Shown here piece after piece: positions 27,373 through 37,962 of a stretch of 64,000 nt of DNA (position 1 is the first letter of the stretch; every line of letters starts with the position of its first letter). This DNA comes from Natronincola ferrireducens (GTDB lineage Bacteria > Bacillota > Clostridia > Peptostreptococcales > Natronincolaceae): contig NZ_FNFP01000002.1 in NCBI RefSeq assembly GCF_900100845.1, positions 186,001 to 250,000 of the forward strand, given 5' to 3'. The notes below the pieces were generated by a model. It was not told where the DNA came from. It ran no database searches and was given only the letters and a program-made list of their open reading frames with translations. A program made the translations under genes and the position numbers.

Positions 27373-28458
27373 ATGGAATTTAAAATCAATTTACAATTGT
27401 TCACAGAAGAAAAGACAGAAAAACCCACTCCGAAAAAAATTAAAGAGTCTAGGGAAAAAGGACAGGTTCTACAAAGTAAAGAAGTAAATTCTGCATTTAT
27501 TTTATTAGGTGCTTTTGTTGCACTAAATCTATTGGCTACATATATAGGAATCACTTTAAGAAGCTTTACGATTAATCTATATGAAGAATACTTAAATGTA
27601 GATTATTTGTTTTCGATAAAGAATATAAATGGCTTATTGTTAGTTACCCTTTATAATCTTTTTAAAGTGGTATTGCCAATAGGATTTGTTTGTTTATTAA
27701 TAGGGGTTATAGCAAGTTATTTACAAATAGGCTATTTGTTTACCACAAAAACCTTAGCCATAAAGTTTAGTAAATTAAATCCTGTTGAAGGATTTAAGAG
27801 AATGTTTTCTATGAAATCTATTGTTGAGCTAGTTAAATCTATTATAAAAATTCTTTTAATTGGCTTTGTTGTTTATCGATACAGTATAAATCAATTGAAT
27901 GCTATATTCAATACAATAGTGATGGATGTAGAAGTAATCGTAAACACAATAAAGGAGATAACAATTAACTTAGGTTTAAGGGCTGGTATTGTATTATTAG
28001 TTATTGCAATACTAGACTATTATTATCAAAAATATGACTATGGAAAAAATCTCAAAATGTCTAAACAAGAAATTAAAGAAGAATTTAAACAAACAGAGGG
28101 GAACCCGCAAATCAAATCAAAGATTAAAGAGAAACAAAGACAAGCGGCTATGAGGAGAATGATGCAGGATGTACCTAAAGCAGATGTTATTATAACCAAT
28201 CCAACCCATTATGCAATTGCTATCCAATATGACTCTCACCAATTTGCTGCACCTAAAATATTGGCAAAGGGCAAAGATTTAATAGCAGAAAACATAAAAA
28301 AAATTGCTAAAGAAAATAACCTGCCCATTATTGAAAACAAACCATTGGCTAGAACCCTGTATAGCACAGTAGAAGTTGGAGAGTTTATACCACCAGAGCT
28401 ATATCAAGCTGTCGCTGAAATACTGGCCTATGTTTATCAAATCAACAACAGAATCTAA
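27373..28458 (+). CDS. flhB: Flagellar export switch protein FlhB
   Basis: 361 residues. The N-terminal motif EKTEKPTPKKIKESREKGQV is followed by four membrane helices and a cytoplasmic domain with the autocleavage site NPTH at 276-279. Cleavage changes export specificity from hook to filament together with FliK. ATG 27373 matches the family start; the frame is open from 27313 inside fliR. RBS AAAGGATGA overlaps the fliR stop. Confidence 0.97.
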   Translation: MEFKINLQLFTEEKTEKPTPKKIKESREKGQVLQSKEVNSAFILLGAFVALNLLATYIGITLRSFTINLYEEYLNVDYLFSIKNINGLLLVTLYNLFKVVLPIGFVCLLIGVIASYLQIGYLFTTKTLAIKFSKLNPVEGFKRMFSMKSIVELVKSIIKILLIGFVVYRYSINQLNAIFNTIVMDVEVIVNTIKEITINLGLRAGIVLLVIAILDYYYQKYDYGKNLKMSKQEIKEEFKQTEGNPQIKSKIKEKQRQAAMRRMMQDVPKADVIITNPTHYAIAIQYDSHQFAAPKILAKGKDLIAENIKKIAKENNLPIIENKPLARTLYSTVEVGEFIPPELYQAVAEILAYVYQINNRI

Positions 28459-28470
28459 GGGGGACCCCAT

Positions 28471-30498
28471 ATGAAGTACGGAGATATTATTGTTGCATTA
28501 GCTGTCATTGCCATAGTTATTATAATTATCATACCTATCCCTTTAGCTGCCCTTGATGTATTATTGAGCTTTAATATATCACTAGCACTATTGATTTTAT
28601 TAATAGCAATGTATACTCAAGAAGCTTTACAATTTTCTATATTCCCCTCTATTCTATTAATTACTACTTTATTTAGATTGGCTTTAAATATTACCACCAC
28701 CCGATATATATTATCACGGGGGACAGCAGGTAATGTAATTAATACGTTTGGGGATTTTGTTATTGGAGGAAGTCCAATTGTAGGATTTATTGTGTTTTTA
28801 ATCATTATTATTATTCAATTTTTGGTTATTACAAAGGGTTCTGAAAGGGTAGCCGAAGTAGCGGCAAGGTTTACATTAGATGCAATGCCTGGAAAGCAAA
28901 TGGCAATTGATGCTGATTTAAATGCTGGACTAATTGATGATGCTGACGCTAGGAATCGAAGAAGTAAAATCCAAAGAGAGGCAGATTTTTATGGGGCTAT
29001 GGATGGAGCCAGTAAGTTCGTTAAGGGGGATGCCATAGCTGGAATTATTATAACAATTATTAACATCATAGCAGGTTTTATTATAGGTGTATCGATACAG
29101 GGGTTAGATTTTGGTGCAGCAATACAAAAATACACCCTGCTAACTGTTGGAGATGGTTTAGTAAGCCAAATCCCTGCCTTGTTGATTTCTACAGCTACAG
29201 GGATTGTTGTAACTAGAGCTGCCTCAGAAGGGAACTTGGGCAGTGATTTAATTCATCAGCTTTTTAATCAACCGAAAATTATGTTCATTATTTCAGGGGT
29301 GCTATTATTTTTTGGTATTATAGGTCTACCTTTTTGGCCATTTTTCCTATTATCCATGGGTTTTCTATTTTTAGGAATGAAGCTAAGAAAGGAATTGCAA
29401 AAATCTCAGGTGGAAGAACCATTGGATGAAGTACAGGAGGCAGTTGAAGAAAAACGAAAGCCAGAAAATGTTATGCCCCTGTTGAATGTAGATCCTATAG
29501 AACTAGAGTTTGGATATGGCATACTTCCTTTAGCTGATGCAAGTCAAGGTGGAGACCTATTTGATAGATTGGTTATGATCAGAAGACAATGCGCTTTAGA
29601 ACTAGGAATTATCGTACCTATGATACGGCTCCGTGACAATATACAACTAGAGCCTAATCAGTATGTCATAAAGATTAAAGGAATAGAAATTGCCATAGGA
29701 GAAATTATATTTGATCACTATCTTGCTATGAATCCAGGTATGGTTGATGAAGAGATAGAAGGTATTGATACCGTTGAGCCAGCATTTGGATTGCCAGCTA
29801 AATGGATAGATGAACAAGAACGAGAAAAGGCAGAGATATTAGGGTATACAGTTGTAGATCCACCGTCGATTATTGCAACCCATTTAACAGAAATTATTAA
29901 AAAACATGCTTTTGAATTATTAGGAAGACAAGACGTGAAAAAATTAATTGATCATGTTAAAGAAAATCATTCTGTATTAGTAGAAGAATTAATTCCTAAT
30001 ATTTTAACCTTAGGAGAAGTCCAAAAGATTTTAGGAAATCTATTAAAAGAAGGTGTATCTATTAGAAATTTAGTAACTATTTTAGAAACCTTAGCTGACT
30101 ATGGAAATATTACAAGGGATACTGATATGCTTACTGAATATGCAAGACAATCTCTAGGTAGAGCCATTACGAAACAATTTATTACCACACAACCAGCTAA
30201 AGTTATAACAGTTACTCAAGATTTAGAACAAAGGATTATGGAATCTCTACAGCAGACGGAAAATGGAACTTATATTTCTATGGACCCTGATACAACCCAA
30301 AGAATGATTCATAATCTCTCTCAACAGGTTCAAAAAGTAGTTTCTTTAGGAGAGCAGCCTATTGTTGTTACAGCGCCGATAGTTAGACTGTATTTTAAAA
30401 GATTATCAGAGCAATTAACCTCAGATTTAATTGTTCTATCCTATAATGAAGTAGATCCCTCAATAGAAATTCAATCAATAGGGGCGGTGAGTATTTAG
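28471..30498 (+). CDS. flhA: Flagellar export gate protein FlhA
   Basis: 675 residues. The N-terminal half holds about eight membrane segments and the conserved loop RRSKIQREADFYGAMDGASK. The C-terminal half is the cytoplasmic ring that docks substrate-chaperone complexes. Its length and motifs are normal. It works with FlhB and FliPQR as the export gate. The preceding AGGGGGA is a good ribosome binding site. Confidence 0.98.
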   Translation: MKYGDIIVALAVIAIVIIIIIPIPLAALDVLLSFNISLALLILLIAMYTQEALQFSIFPSILLITTLFRLALNITTTRYILSRGTAGNVINTFGDFVIGGSPIVGFIVFLIIIIIQFLVITKGSERVAEVAARFTLDAMPGKQMAIDADLNAGLIDDADARNRRSKIQREADFYGAMDGASKFVKGDAIAGIIITIINIIAGFIIGVSIQGLDFGAAIQKYTLLTVGDGLVSQIPALLISTATGIVVTRAASEGNLGSDLIHQLFNQPKIMFIISGVLLFFGIIGLPFWPFFLLSMGFLFLGMKLRKELQKSQVEEPLDEVQEAVEEKRKPENVMPLLNVDPIELEFGYGILPLADASQGGDLFDRLVMIRRQCALELGIIVPMIRLRDNIQLEPNQYVIKIKGIEIAIGEIIFDHYLAMNPGMVDEEIEGIDTVEPAFGLPAKWIDEQEREKAEILGYTVVDPPSIIATHLTEIIKKHAFELLGRQDVKKLIDHVKENHSVLVEELIPNILTLGEVQKILGNLLKEGVSIRNLVTILETLADYGNITRDTDMLTEYARQSLGRAITKQFITTQPAKVITVTQDLEQRIMESLQQTENGTYISMDPDTTQRMIHNLSQQVQKVVSLGEQPIVVTAPIVRLYFKRLSEQLTSDLIVLSYNEVDPSIEIQSIGAVSI

Positions 30499-30500
30499 AG

Positions 30501-31658
30501 ATGAAAGTAAAAAAATTTACAGCATCCAACAATCAAGAGGTCTTGATGAAGGTAAAAAATGAACTGGGTCCTGATGCAGTTATTTTATATCAAAGAAAAG
30601 TTAAACCTAAAGGATTATTTGGAATTTTTAAAAACCCTATTATTGAAGTAGTAGCAGCAAAAGAAGATAGGGAAGAGCTAATTACAAATAAATCTAAAGA
30701 AAAAATCAACCCTAACTTTGGAGCTTTTTACTCGGAGTTGAGTAATGAACCAAAAGAAGAAATCATCAAACCATCCCTTTCTAAGGAGGTTGATGAAATA
30801 AAGACAATGCTCAATACAGTTATTAATAAAATCAATCAACAGGAACTTCCTAGTCTATTAAACCATTCTCACCAAGAGGAAGTTTCAAAATTGTTCTATA
30901 CCCTAAAGGAACAAGGGCTTGAAGAGGAAATCGTAAAGGAAATTTTACAGAAATGTATTGCGTATAATGACTTTAATGTAAAAGGGATAGAAAAAAAAGA
31001 AGAAATTAGAAAGGAAATTGCTAAGGTTGTCGATAAATATATTATGTATCCACCCCAATCATTAAAGTCCAAAATTATGTTTTTTATAGGACCCACAGGA
31101 GTTGGAAAGACAACTACGATAGCTAAACTAGCAGCTCAATTTTTATTGAATGAAGGTAAATCCATAGGTTTAATAAGTGCCGATACTTATAGAATTGCAG
31201 CTGTAGAACAGTTAAAAACCTATAGTGATATTTTGAACATTCCTCTAGAAGTTATCTATCATCCGTCAGAAATACATAATGCTATAAAAAAATTAAATGA
31301 AAAAGATATCATCATGATAGATACTGCTGGAAGAAGTCATAAAAATCAAAAACAGATTATAGAACTAAAAGCCCTGCTGGATGAAATAGAGGAAAAGGAT
31401 ATCTATCTTGTGATGAGTTGCACTTCTAAAGAACGAGATATTAAAGAGATTATTAACAGCTATAAGTTTATAGAAAATTACAGTGTTATTTTTACGAAAC
31501 TTGATGAGGCTACTACCTTTGGATCTATTATAAATACTGGCAAAGAAACTAAACGTCCCATCGCCTATATTACTACTGGACAAAGTGTTCCAGATGATAT
31601 TGAAGAAGTTAGCATTGAAAAAATTGTAAGCCTTATAACAAAGGAGGCTATGCAATAA
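30501..31658 (+). CDS. flhF: Flagellar placement SRP-type GTPase FlhF
   Basis: 385 residues. The basic N-terminal region is followed by an N domain and an SRP-like G domain: G1 [13 protein letters not shown] near 197, the DTYRIAAVEQL motif, DTAGRSHKN and TKLDEATTFG. FlhF sets where and how many flagella are built. Its GTPase activity is stimulated by FlhG, encoded next with a one-base overlap. Confidence 0.97.
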   Translation: MKVKKFTASNNQEVLMKVKNELGPDAVILYQRKVKPKGLFGIFKNPIIEVVAAKEDREELITNKSKEKINPNFGAFYSELSNEPKEEIIKPSLSKEVDEIKTMLNTVINKINQQELPSLLNHSHQEEVSKLFYTLKEQGLEEEIVKEILQKCIAYNDFNVKGIEKKEEIRKEIAKVVDKYIMYPPQSLKSKIMFFIGPTGVGKTTTIAKLAAQFLLNEGKSIGLISADTYRIAAVEQLKTYSDILNIPLEVIYHPSEIHNAIKKLNEKDIIMIDTAGRSHKNQKQIIELKALLDEIEEKDIYLVMSCTSKERDIKEIINSYKFIENYSVIFTKLDEATTFGSIINTGKETKRPIAYITTGQSVPDDIEEVSIEKIVSLITKEAMQ

Positions 31659-32554
31659 TGGATCAAGCTACAAAGCTAAGGGAATTAATTAATCGTAAAA
31701 AGCTACCCTCCACCAGCAATATAATAAAAAGTGATGGTAAAAGTAAACCTTCTACTAGAATCATATGTATAACCAGTGGAAAGGGTGGAGTAGGAAAGAC
31801 AAATTTCACTGCAAATTTAGCCATAGCTTTAGCTAACTTGAATAAAAAAGTAGTAGTAATTGATGCAGATTTAGGATTAGCCAATGTTGATGTAATATTA
31901 GGTGTTATACCCCAGCATACCTTGTTGGATGTGGTGAAATTTAATAAAAGCATTACAGATGTTATGACTACAGGACCAAGAGGGATTAAGGTCATCTCTG
32001 GTGGTTCTGGTATTCATGATTTAGTTGATATGTCGAAAGAAAGTTTGGAGATATTAATAGAACAATTTAATGAAATCAACAGTCATGCTGATATTCTTTT
32101 AATAGATACTGGGGCAGGCTTATCAAAATCTGTTATGTCATTTGTTTTAGCTGCGGATGAAATTATTGTTGTTACTACATCTGAGCCTACTTCTATAACC
32201 GATGCCTATGCTATGATAAAAACCATAGGGGGATATAAAGAAAGTAAAAAGATCAAAGTTATTATAAATCGGGTAGAAAATACAAACGAAGGAAAGGCGA
32301 CATTTGAAAAGCTTAAAAATGCTGCAGAAAAATTTTTAGGTATAGGGATAGAGAAGCTAGGATTCATTATAGATGATTATCATGTCAGTAGAGCAGTGAA
32401 AATTCAAAACCCCTTTATTATAGAATATCCTAATAGTTCAGCAGCTAAGAGTATAGAAATGATAGCATTGAAATTAATAGACCCTTTAGAAGGAGAAAAG
32501 GAATTTATAAAGACCCAGAGCTTTATCAATAAGGTTATTAGCTTGTTTAGATAG
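31658..32554 (+). CDS. flhG: MinD-like ATPase FlhG (YlxH), flagellar number regulator
   Basis: 298 residues. It carries the deviant Walker A GKGGVGKTNFTANLA, the switch motif DADLGLANVDV and LIDTGAG. The N-terminal segment (about 1-25) ahead of the ATPase is the FlhF-activating region in relatives. A C-terminal amphipathic helix is likely. AAAGGAGG lies upstream within flhF. Confidence 0.96.
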   Translation: MDQATKLRELINRKKLPSTSNIIKSDGKSKPSTRIICITSGKGGVGKTNFTANLAIALANLNKKVVVIDADLGLANVDVILGVIPQHTLLDVVKFNKSITDVMTTGPRGIKVISGGSGIHDLVDMSKESLEILIEQFNEINSHADILLIDTGAGLSKSVMSFVLAADEIIVVTTSEPTSITDAYAMIKTIGGYKESKKIKVIINRVENTNEGKATFEKLKNAAEKFLGIGIEKLGFIIDDYHVSRAVKIQNPFIIEYPNSSAAKSIEMIALKLIDPLEGEKEFIKTQSFINKVISLFR

Positions 32555-32567
32555 GAGAGAAAGACAA

Positions 32568-33218
32568 ATGACTACTTCTATAAATTTTAAGATTGGTGAA
32601 AAACTTGAAATTGAGCCTGTGAAGGTGAAGAAGAATACTAATATAAAATCTATTTTTAGTCAATTAGTGGATAAAAAAAATGATTATTTATATATATCTA
32701 GTCCAATTAAACACGGAGTACCCTATCCCCTTAACATAGGACAACAGATAAAAATTATGCTTTATCGTGATGAAAAAGGAATGTATTGCTTCACTGGAGA
32801 AGTAATAGATAAAATAACCATACATCTTCCGATGTATATTATTGCCCCTTTAAGTGCCCCAGAAAAAATACAGCGTAGATATTATTATCGGCTAAAAACC
32901 TTAATAAAAGTAAATATAAGGGTTCTTAACGAAAATGATGTAATAGAGGGCTACACAAAAGATATCAGCGGTGGAGGAATGAAAGTTATTGCAAAAAAAA
33001 CTGTAGAATTAGGCAAAAAATTGGAATTGAAGGTTTTTTTAAACGACAATAAAGAACTTACAATGGAAGGAGAAGTTATTAGGGTAGTAAGGGACCCTAT
33101 ATCAAATGAGTATGAAGTAGGTGTAAAGTATAGTGATATTAGTGATAACATAAGAAACCAAATAGTTGCTTTTATATTTGCAAAACAAAGAGAACTTCGA
33201 CAAAAGGGATTGATTTAA
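32568..33218 (+). CDS. YcgR-type PilZ domain protein (c-di-GMP flagellar brake)
   Basis: 216 residues. The N-terminal YcgR-like beta domain (about 1-95) is followed by a PilZ domain with the two c-di-GMP motifs, RRYYYR (RxxxR) near 105 and DISGGG (D-x-S-x-x-G) near 131. Relatives in Bacillus (YpfA/DgrA/MotI) slow or disengage the motor when c-di-GMP is high. Its place inside fla/che supports the same role. AGGAGAG precedes the ATG. Confidence 0.88.
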   Translation: MTTSINFKIGEKLEIEPVKVKKNTNIKSIFSQLVDKKNDYLYISSPIKHGVPYPLNIGQQIKIMLYRDEKGMYCFTGEVIDKITIHLPMYIIAPLSAPEKIQRRYYYRLKTLIKVNIRVLNENDVIEGYTKDISGGGMKVIAKKTVELGKKLELKVFLNDNKELTMEGEVIRVVRDPISNEYEVGVKYSDISDNIRNQIVAFIFAKQRELRQKGLI

Positions 33219-33219
33219 A

Positions 33220-34311
33220 ATGATATTAACCCAAAAAACAATAAAAGTGGGGATTGTAGATGATTCACCTTTTATGAGGAAGCTTTTAACAGACATTCTA
33301 AACAGTGATAAAGGGATAGAAGTAATAGCAACAGCAAAAAATGGCAAAGAAGCAATAGAGATGATTACAACTTTAAAACCTGATATCATAACTTTGGATA
33401 TTGAAATGCCTATTATGAATGGTATAGATACATTAAAATATATTATGGAGTATAATCCATTGCCAGTAGTCATGCTAAGCAGCTTAACCTATACAGGAGG
33501 AGCAGCTACCATAACTGCCTTAGAACTAGGTGCTGTTGATTTTATTCAAAAACCATCAAGTATATTTATGATTAATGGAGAAAATTCAAAGGCAGAGATA
33601 ATAAGAAAGGTTAAAAATTCTTATCGTGCAAAAGTAATTCATAGTCCCATAATCCCTTGCAAAGTTAACTGTGAAAATGTTACAAGGCCTAATAAAGCCT
33701 TGAGAAATGCAAAGGGAGATTGTGTGAACACTATTGTTGCCATTGCTACTTCAACTGGAGGACCTAGAGCACTGCAGTCTATTATTCCTTTAATACCTAA
33801 ACATTTTCCAGGAGCATTTTTGATTGTTCAACATATGCCTCCTGGCTTTACAAAATCCTTGGCAGAAAGGTTAAACAGTATTTCTGAGGTTACTGTAAAG
33901 GAGGCAGAGGACTCAGAAAAAATTGAAACGGGTCATGTATATATTGCTCCTGGCAATTATCATCTAGGAGTAAAGAAGGATTATTCAAATCAATTATATA
34001 TTGATCTGTCCCAAGAACCACCTATACTAGGGCATAGACCCTCTGCTGACCTGCTATTTAAGTCATTATCTCAAGGTATTCTAACAAATACTAGGATAAT
34101 AGGTGTTATTATGACTGGTATGGGCTCTGATGGAACAAAAGGTTTAAAAGCCCTTAAGGAAAAAGCATCACCCTATATTATTGCTCAAAGTGAAGAAAGT
34201 TGTGTAGTTTATGGGATGCCTAAAAGTGCAGTTAATTCTGGAGTTGTTGATGAAATAGTTCCATTAGAAGGAATAATGGAAGCTATAGTAAATAGAGTGG
34301 GGGTGTCATAG
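33220..34311 (+). CDS. cheB: Chemotaxis methylesterase/glutamine deamidase CheB
   Basis: 363 residues. The N-terminal receiver has phospho-acceptor Asp60 (LDIEMPIMNG). The C-terminal methylesterase domain has the catalytic Ser in ATSTGGPRAL (near 178), His in VQHMPPGFT and Asp in MTGMGSDGTKG. It removes methyl groups from chemoreceptors. It starts one base after the PilZ gene stop and directly precedes cheA. Confidence 0.97.
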   Translation: MILTQKTIKVGIVDDSPFMRKLLTDILNSDKGIEVIATAKNGKEAIEMITTLKPDIITLDIEMPIMNGIDTLKYIMEYNPLPVVMLSSLTYTGGAATITALELGAVDFIQKPSSIFMINGENSKAEIIRKVKNSYRAKVIHSPIIPCKVNCENVTRPNKALRNAKGDCVNTIVAIATSTGGPRALQSIIPLIPKHFPGAFLIVQHMPPGFTKSLAERLNSISEVTVKEAEDSEKIETGHVYIAPGNYHLGVKKDYSNQLYIDLSQEPPILGHRPSADLLFKSLSQGILTNTRIIGVIMTGMGSDGTKGLKALKEKASPYIIAQSEESCVVYGMPKSAVNSGVVDEIVPLEGIMEAIVNRVGVS

Positions 34312-34312
34312 T

Positions 34313-36343
34313 ATGGATATGAATCAATATTTAGACATATTTATGGAGGAATCTAAAGAAAATTTACAAAGCATGAATGATATTTTGATGAAGCTAGAAA
34401 ATGAACCGAAGGATATGAATTTATTAAACGAAATTTTTAGAATTGCCCATACTTTAAAAGGGATGTCTGGGACCATGGGTTTTACTAATATCGCCAGCTT
34501 AACCCATGAGATGGAGAATATTTTAGATGATGTACGAAATGGCACTATCGATATGAACCCAGAGGTAATAGATTTGTTGTTTGAATGCTTCGATGAATTA
34601 GAAAAATATGCAAATCATATTGATGAATACAACAATGAAGGTGATTTAGACTCTCATATATTAATAGAAAAGTTAAAAGATCTATCAAATATGAGGGGGG
34701 GAGAAACAAAAACTATGGATAAGGGAGAGAAAATCCTTCTTCAAGATGCTCCTCATATTAAAATAAACAAATATGTAGATAGCACTGTTCAAAGGGCAAT
34801 TGAAAAGGATTTCAATGCATTTTTAATTAAAATCACCCTAGATGAAAAGTGTATGCTTAAGTCTGCAAGGGCTTACATCGTTATTAGCACCCTTGAAAAA
34901 TTAGCAGAAATCATTCATGCTGAGCCAGACATAGAGGATATAGAGGATGAAAAATTTGATTTTTCCTTTGAGCTGATTATCATTACAAAACACAATGAAG
35001 AATATATTTACAAGGAACTTGAGGGTATATCAGAAATACAGTCTATAGAATTTACTAATCTTCAAGATAGAACGTACTCAATTGAGTTAAATGGTGGAGA
35101 TGATAAAGCTGAGGCTAGTCTTCTTGAAAATCATGGAAAAACAAGTAATGATATGCCAAATAACCTTCAAGAAGAGACAAATAACAAAAAATCTAAAACT
35201 GGAAAGACAGTAAGAGTTGATATAGATAGACTTGATAATCTAATGAACTTAGTTAGTGAATTAATTATTATAAAAACAAGATTAGAAGATATTGATGATA
35301 CAGATAAGAAACATGGAATGAATGAAGCCACTGAGCATTTAGAAAGAATTACTACCAGCTTACATGATGCAGTTATGAAGGTAAGGATGGTACCTATTGA
35401 AAGGGTATTTAATCGCTTTCCTAGAATGGTAAGGGATTTGTCTAAGGAATTAGATAAAGAAATTTCTTTAATTCTAACAGGTGCTGAGACAGAAGTAGAT
35501 AGAACGGTTATAGATGAGATAGGAGATCCTCTTATTCACTTGATTAGAAATGCTATTGATCATGGCATTGAAAATGCTGAAACTAGGATAAAATCCAACA
35601 AAAACAAAAAAGGGGTTGTAAAGCTTTCAGCATATCCAGATGGGAATAGTGTCGTCATTGAAGTAGAAGATGATGGAAAGGGCATAGATGTAGAAAAAGT
35701 TAAAGCTAAAGCTATAGAAAAAAATATTATTTCTATACAACAAAGTCAGTTAATGGAAGATCATGAAATAATTCAGTTGTTATTTGCACCTGGTTTTAGT
35801 ACCGCTGATAAAATTTCTGATATATCTGGTAGAGGAGTAGGGTTAGATGTTGTGAAAACCAAAATAGAAGCTTTGGGGGGTGTCGTAGAAGTTAACTCTA
35901 ATCTAGGAAAAGGAAGTAAGTTCGTTATTAGACTTCCATTGACACTAGCTATCATTCAAGCTCTTCTTGTTATTACTGGTGATGAAAAATATGCTATTCC
36001 TTTGAATAATATTAAAGAGATTACAACGATTGATGTTAAAAATATTAGAAAGGTACAAGATAATGAAGTAATATTATTTAGAAATAGCACATTACCTATT
36101 TTAAGGCTATCAAATCTATTAAACATACCTAATTCCCAGGAAGACAAAGAAGAAATTACAGTTGTAATTGTAAGAAAAGGCGATAAAATCGTGGGAATAG
36201 TAGTAGATGAACTAATTGGACAACAAGAGATTGTTATAAAGTCTTTAGGAAAGTTTCTTTCTAATATAAAAGGTATTGCAGGGGCTACAATATTGGGTAA
36301 TGGATCTGTGGCATTAATTATTGATACTAATTCATTTTTTTAA
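34313..36343 (+). CDS. cheA: Chemotaxis histidine kinase CheA
   Basis: 676 residues. P1 carries the phosphorylated His46 in RIAHTLKGMSG, and a P2 CheY-binding region lies at about 150-260. The P3 dimerisation helices are followed by the ATPase with N box HLIRNAIDHGIE, G1 VEDDGKGID and G2 SGRGVGLDVVK. The C-terminal P5 CheW-like domain couples to receptors. It is a complete kinase. No chemoreceptor gene is in the window. Confidence 0.98.
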   Translation: MDMNQYLDIFMEESKENLQSMNDILMKLENEPKDMNLLNEIFRIAHTLKGMSGTMGFTNIASLTHEMENILDDVRNGTIDMNPEVIDLLFECFDELEKYANHIDEYNNEGDLDSHILIEKLKDLSNMRGGETKTMDKGEKILLQDAPHIKINKYVDSTVQRAIEKDFNAFLIKITLDEKCMLKSARAYIVISTLEKLAEIIHAEPDIEDIEDEKFDFSFELIIITKHNEEYIYKELEGISEIQSIEFTNLQDRTYSIELNGGDDKAEASLLENHGKTSNDMPNNLQEETNNKKSKTGKTVRVDIDRLDNLMNLVSELIIIKTRLEDIDDTDKKHGMNEATEHLERITTSLHDAVMKVRMVPIERVFNRFPRMVRDLSKELDKEISLILTGAETEVDRTVIDEIGDPLIHLIRNAIDHGIENAETRIKSNKNKKGVVKLSAYPDGNSVVIEVEDDGKGIDVEKVKAKAIEKNIISIQQSQLMEDHEIIQLLFAPGFSTADKISDISGRGVGLDVVKTKIEALGGVVEVNSNLGKGSKFVIRLPLTLAIIQALLVITGDEKYAIPLNNIKEITTIDVKNIRKVQDNEVILFRNSTLPILRLSNLLNIPNSQEDKEEITVVIVRKGDKIVGIVVDELIGQQEIVIKSLGKFLSNIKGIAGATILGNGSVALIIDTNSFF

Positions 36344-36357
36344 AGAGGTGAGATAAA

Positions 36358-36792
36358 TTGAATAGTTATGAAGAGACAATAAATCAGTTTGTTATATTTA
36401 AGTTGGATGAAGAATATTATGGGATTCCTATTAATATTGTTGAGACAATTGAAAAAGTTACAGAAATTACTCGTCTTCCTAACGCCCCACATTATGTAAA
36501 AGGAGTGATTAATCTTCGGGGAGAAGTAGTTCCTATAATTGACTTGAGAAAAAGATTCAACATGGAAAAGGGGGAGCTATCAGATGAGTCCAGAATTATT
36601 ATTTTATCCTTAGAGGAAATGATAATTGGCATGTTAGTTGATAGTTCATCAGAGGTTTTAACAATTGAACAAAATGACATTGATAATTCCAGCAATCTAA
36701 TCGGTAGCTTCGAAGAAGATTACATTAAAGGTATAGGCAAGGCTGGAGATAGAATGATTATTATTTTAGACATAATAAAAGTAATAAGTTAA
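36358..36792 (+). CDS. cheW: Chemotaxis coupling protein CheW
   Basis: 144 residues, a single CheW SH3-like domain: FKLDEEYYGIPI near the start, then HYVKGVINLRGEVVPIIDLR. It links receptors to CheA. The start is TTG at 36358 with AGAGGTGAG upstream. It has normal length. Confidence 0.97.
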   Translation: MNSYEETINQFVIFKLDEEYYGIPINIVETIEKVTEITRLPNAPHYVKGVINLRGEVVPIIDLRKRFNMEKGELSDESRIIILSLEEMIIGMLVDSSSEVLTIEQNDIDNSSNLIGSFEEDYIKGIGKAGDRMIIILDIIKVIS

Positions 36793-36833
36793 AGCACTTA
36801 CTCAACACGAGGAATGGAGGTGTATTTAATAAG

Positions 36834-37448
36834 ATGTTAAATGTTGAAGATTTGAATAGTATCCATCTTGATGTTTTACGAGAACTTGGCAACATTGGAT
36901 CGGGGAATGCTGTAACTGCTTTAGCTAAGATGTTGGACAAAAAAATTGATATGGAAGTTCCAATGGTTAAAATATTAAATTTTCATGATGTCAGCAATAC
37001 CTTAGGAGGAGAAGAGAAAGTAGTAGCAGGGATATATTTTGATGTAAGCGGCGATATAACGGGAAACATTATGTTTTTATTAGATATTATGTCATGCAAA
37101 GTATTAACTGGAATGCTTATGGGTAGAGAAGATTATGTTAAAGAGTTAGATGAGATGGATCGTTCAGCATTACAGGAAATAGGAAATATTTTATCGGGAT
37201 CATATATCTCGTCTCTATCATCTCTTACGGGCTTAAATCTAAACCTTTCAATTCCTTCTCTGTGCATCGATATGGCTGGAGCTATTCTAAGTGTTCCAGC
37301 AATTCAGTTTGGTTGCATAAGTGATAAAGTATTACTAATAGAAACAAAGCTAAGGGAGGGCAATGACTTAGTAAAGGCTAATTTTTTTCTTATACCTAAT
37401 GCCGAATCTTTTAGTGTCCTATTAAAAAGTCTGGGAGTGTATGGTTAG
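36834..37448 (+). CDS. cheC: CheY-P phosphatase CheC
   Basis: 204 residues. It has two phosphatase motifs, VLRELGNIGSGNAV near residue 15 and ALQEIGNILSGSYI near 115. CheC dephosphorylates CheY-P and binds CheD, whose gene starts immediately after the stop. GGAGGTG lies 11 bases before the ATG. Confidence 0.96.
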   Translation: MLNVEDLNSIHLDVLRELGNIGSGNAVTALAKMLDKKIDMEVPMVKILNFHDVSNTLGGEEKVVAGIYFDVSGDITGNIMFLLDIMSCKVLTGMLMGREDYVKELDEMDRSALQEIGNILSGSYISSLSSLTGLNLNLSIPSLCIDMAGAILSVPAIQFGCISDKVLLIETKLREGNDLVKANFFLIPNAESFSVLLKSLGVYG

Positions 37449-37934
37449 ATGCAGAATATAATAAAGGTTGGTATGGCAGATTATAAAATTGCGAAACATC
37501 CAGAAATATTAACTACATTAGGACTAGGTTCCTGTGTAGGCATAGCTTTATATGATACAAAGGTTCAAGTTACAGGTTTAGCTCATATTATGCTTCCTTG
37601 TAGCAAACAAATTAAGAATAATAGTAACAAAGCAAAATTTGCAGACACAGCAATTAGTATGCTAGTAGAAGAAATGATTAAGGATGGTGCAAGCAGCAAT
37701 AGAATTATAGCCAAAATAGCTGGAGGGGCACAGATGTTTTCCTTTGGAAACAATAGTGATGTCATGAAAATTGGTCAAAGGAACGTGATTGCCACGAAAG
37801 AAATTTTAGAAGGCTTTAAGATCCCTCTTATAGCAGAAGATACAGGAGGGAACTTCGGGAGAACAATAGAGGTTTATTCAGATACTGGGAAGATGTTCAT
37901 TAAAACAATAGGATATGGTGTTAAAGAAATTTAA
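37449..37934 (+). CDS. cheD: Chemoreceptor glutamine deamidase CheD
   Basis: 161 residues. The catalytic triad is expected to be Cys29 (GLGSCVGIALYD), His46 (GLAHIMLP) and Thr23. CheD deamidates receptors and stimulates CheC, forming the Bacillus-type CheC-CheD-CheY adaptation loop. It is directly adjacent to cheC, which fits their physical partnership. Confidence 0.96.
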   Translation: MQNIIKVGMADYKIAKHPEILTTLGLGSCVGIALYDTKVQVTGLAHIMLPCSKQIKNNSNKAKFADTAISMLVEEMIKDGASSNRIIAKIAGGAQMFSFGNNSDVMKIGQRNVIATKEILEGFKIPLIAEDTGGNFGRTIEVYSDTGKMFIKTIGYGVKEI

Positions 37935-37962
37935 GAGACTATATAGGCCAGGAGGTTTTAAA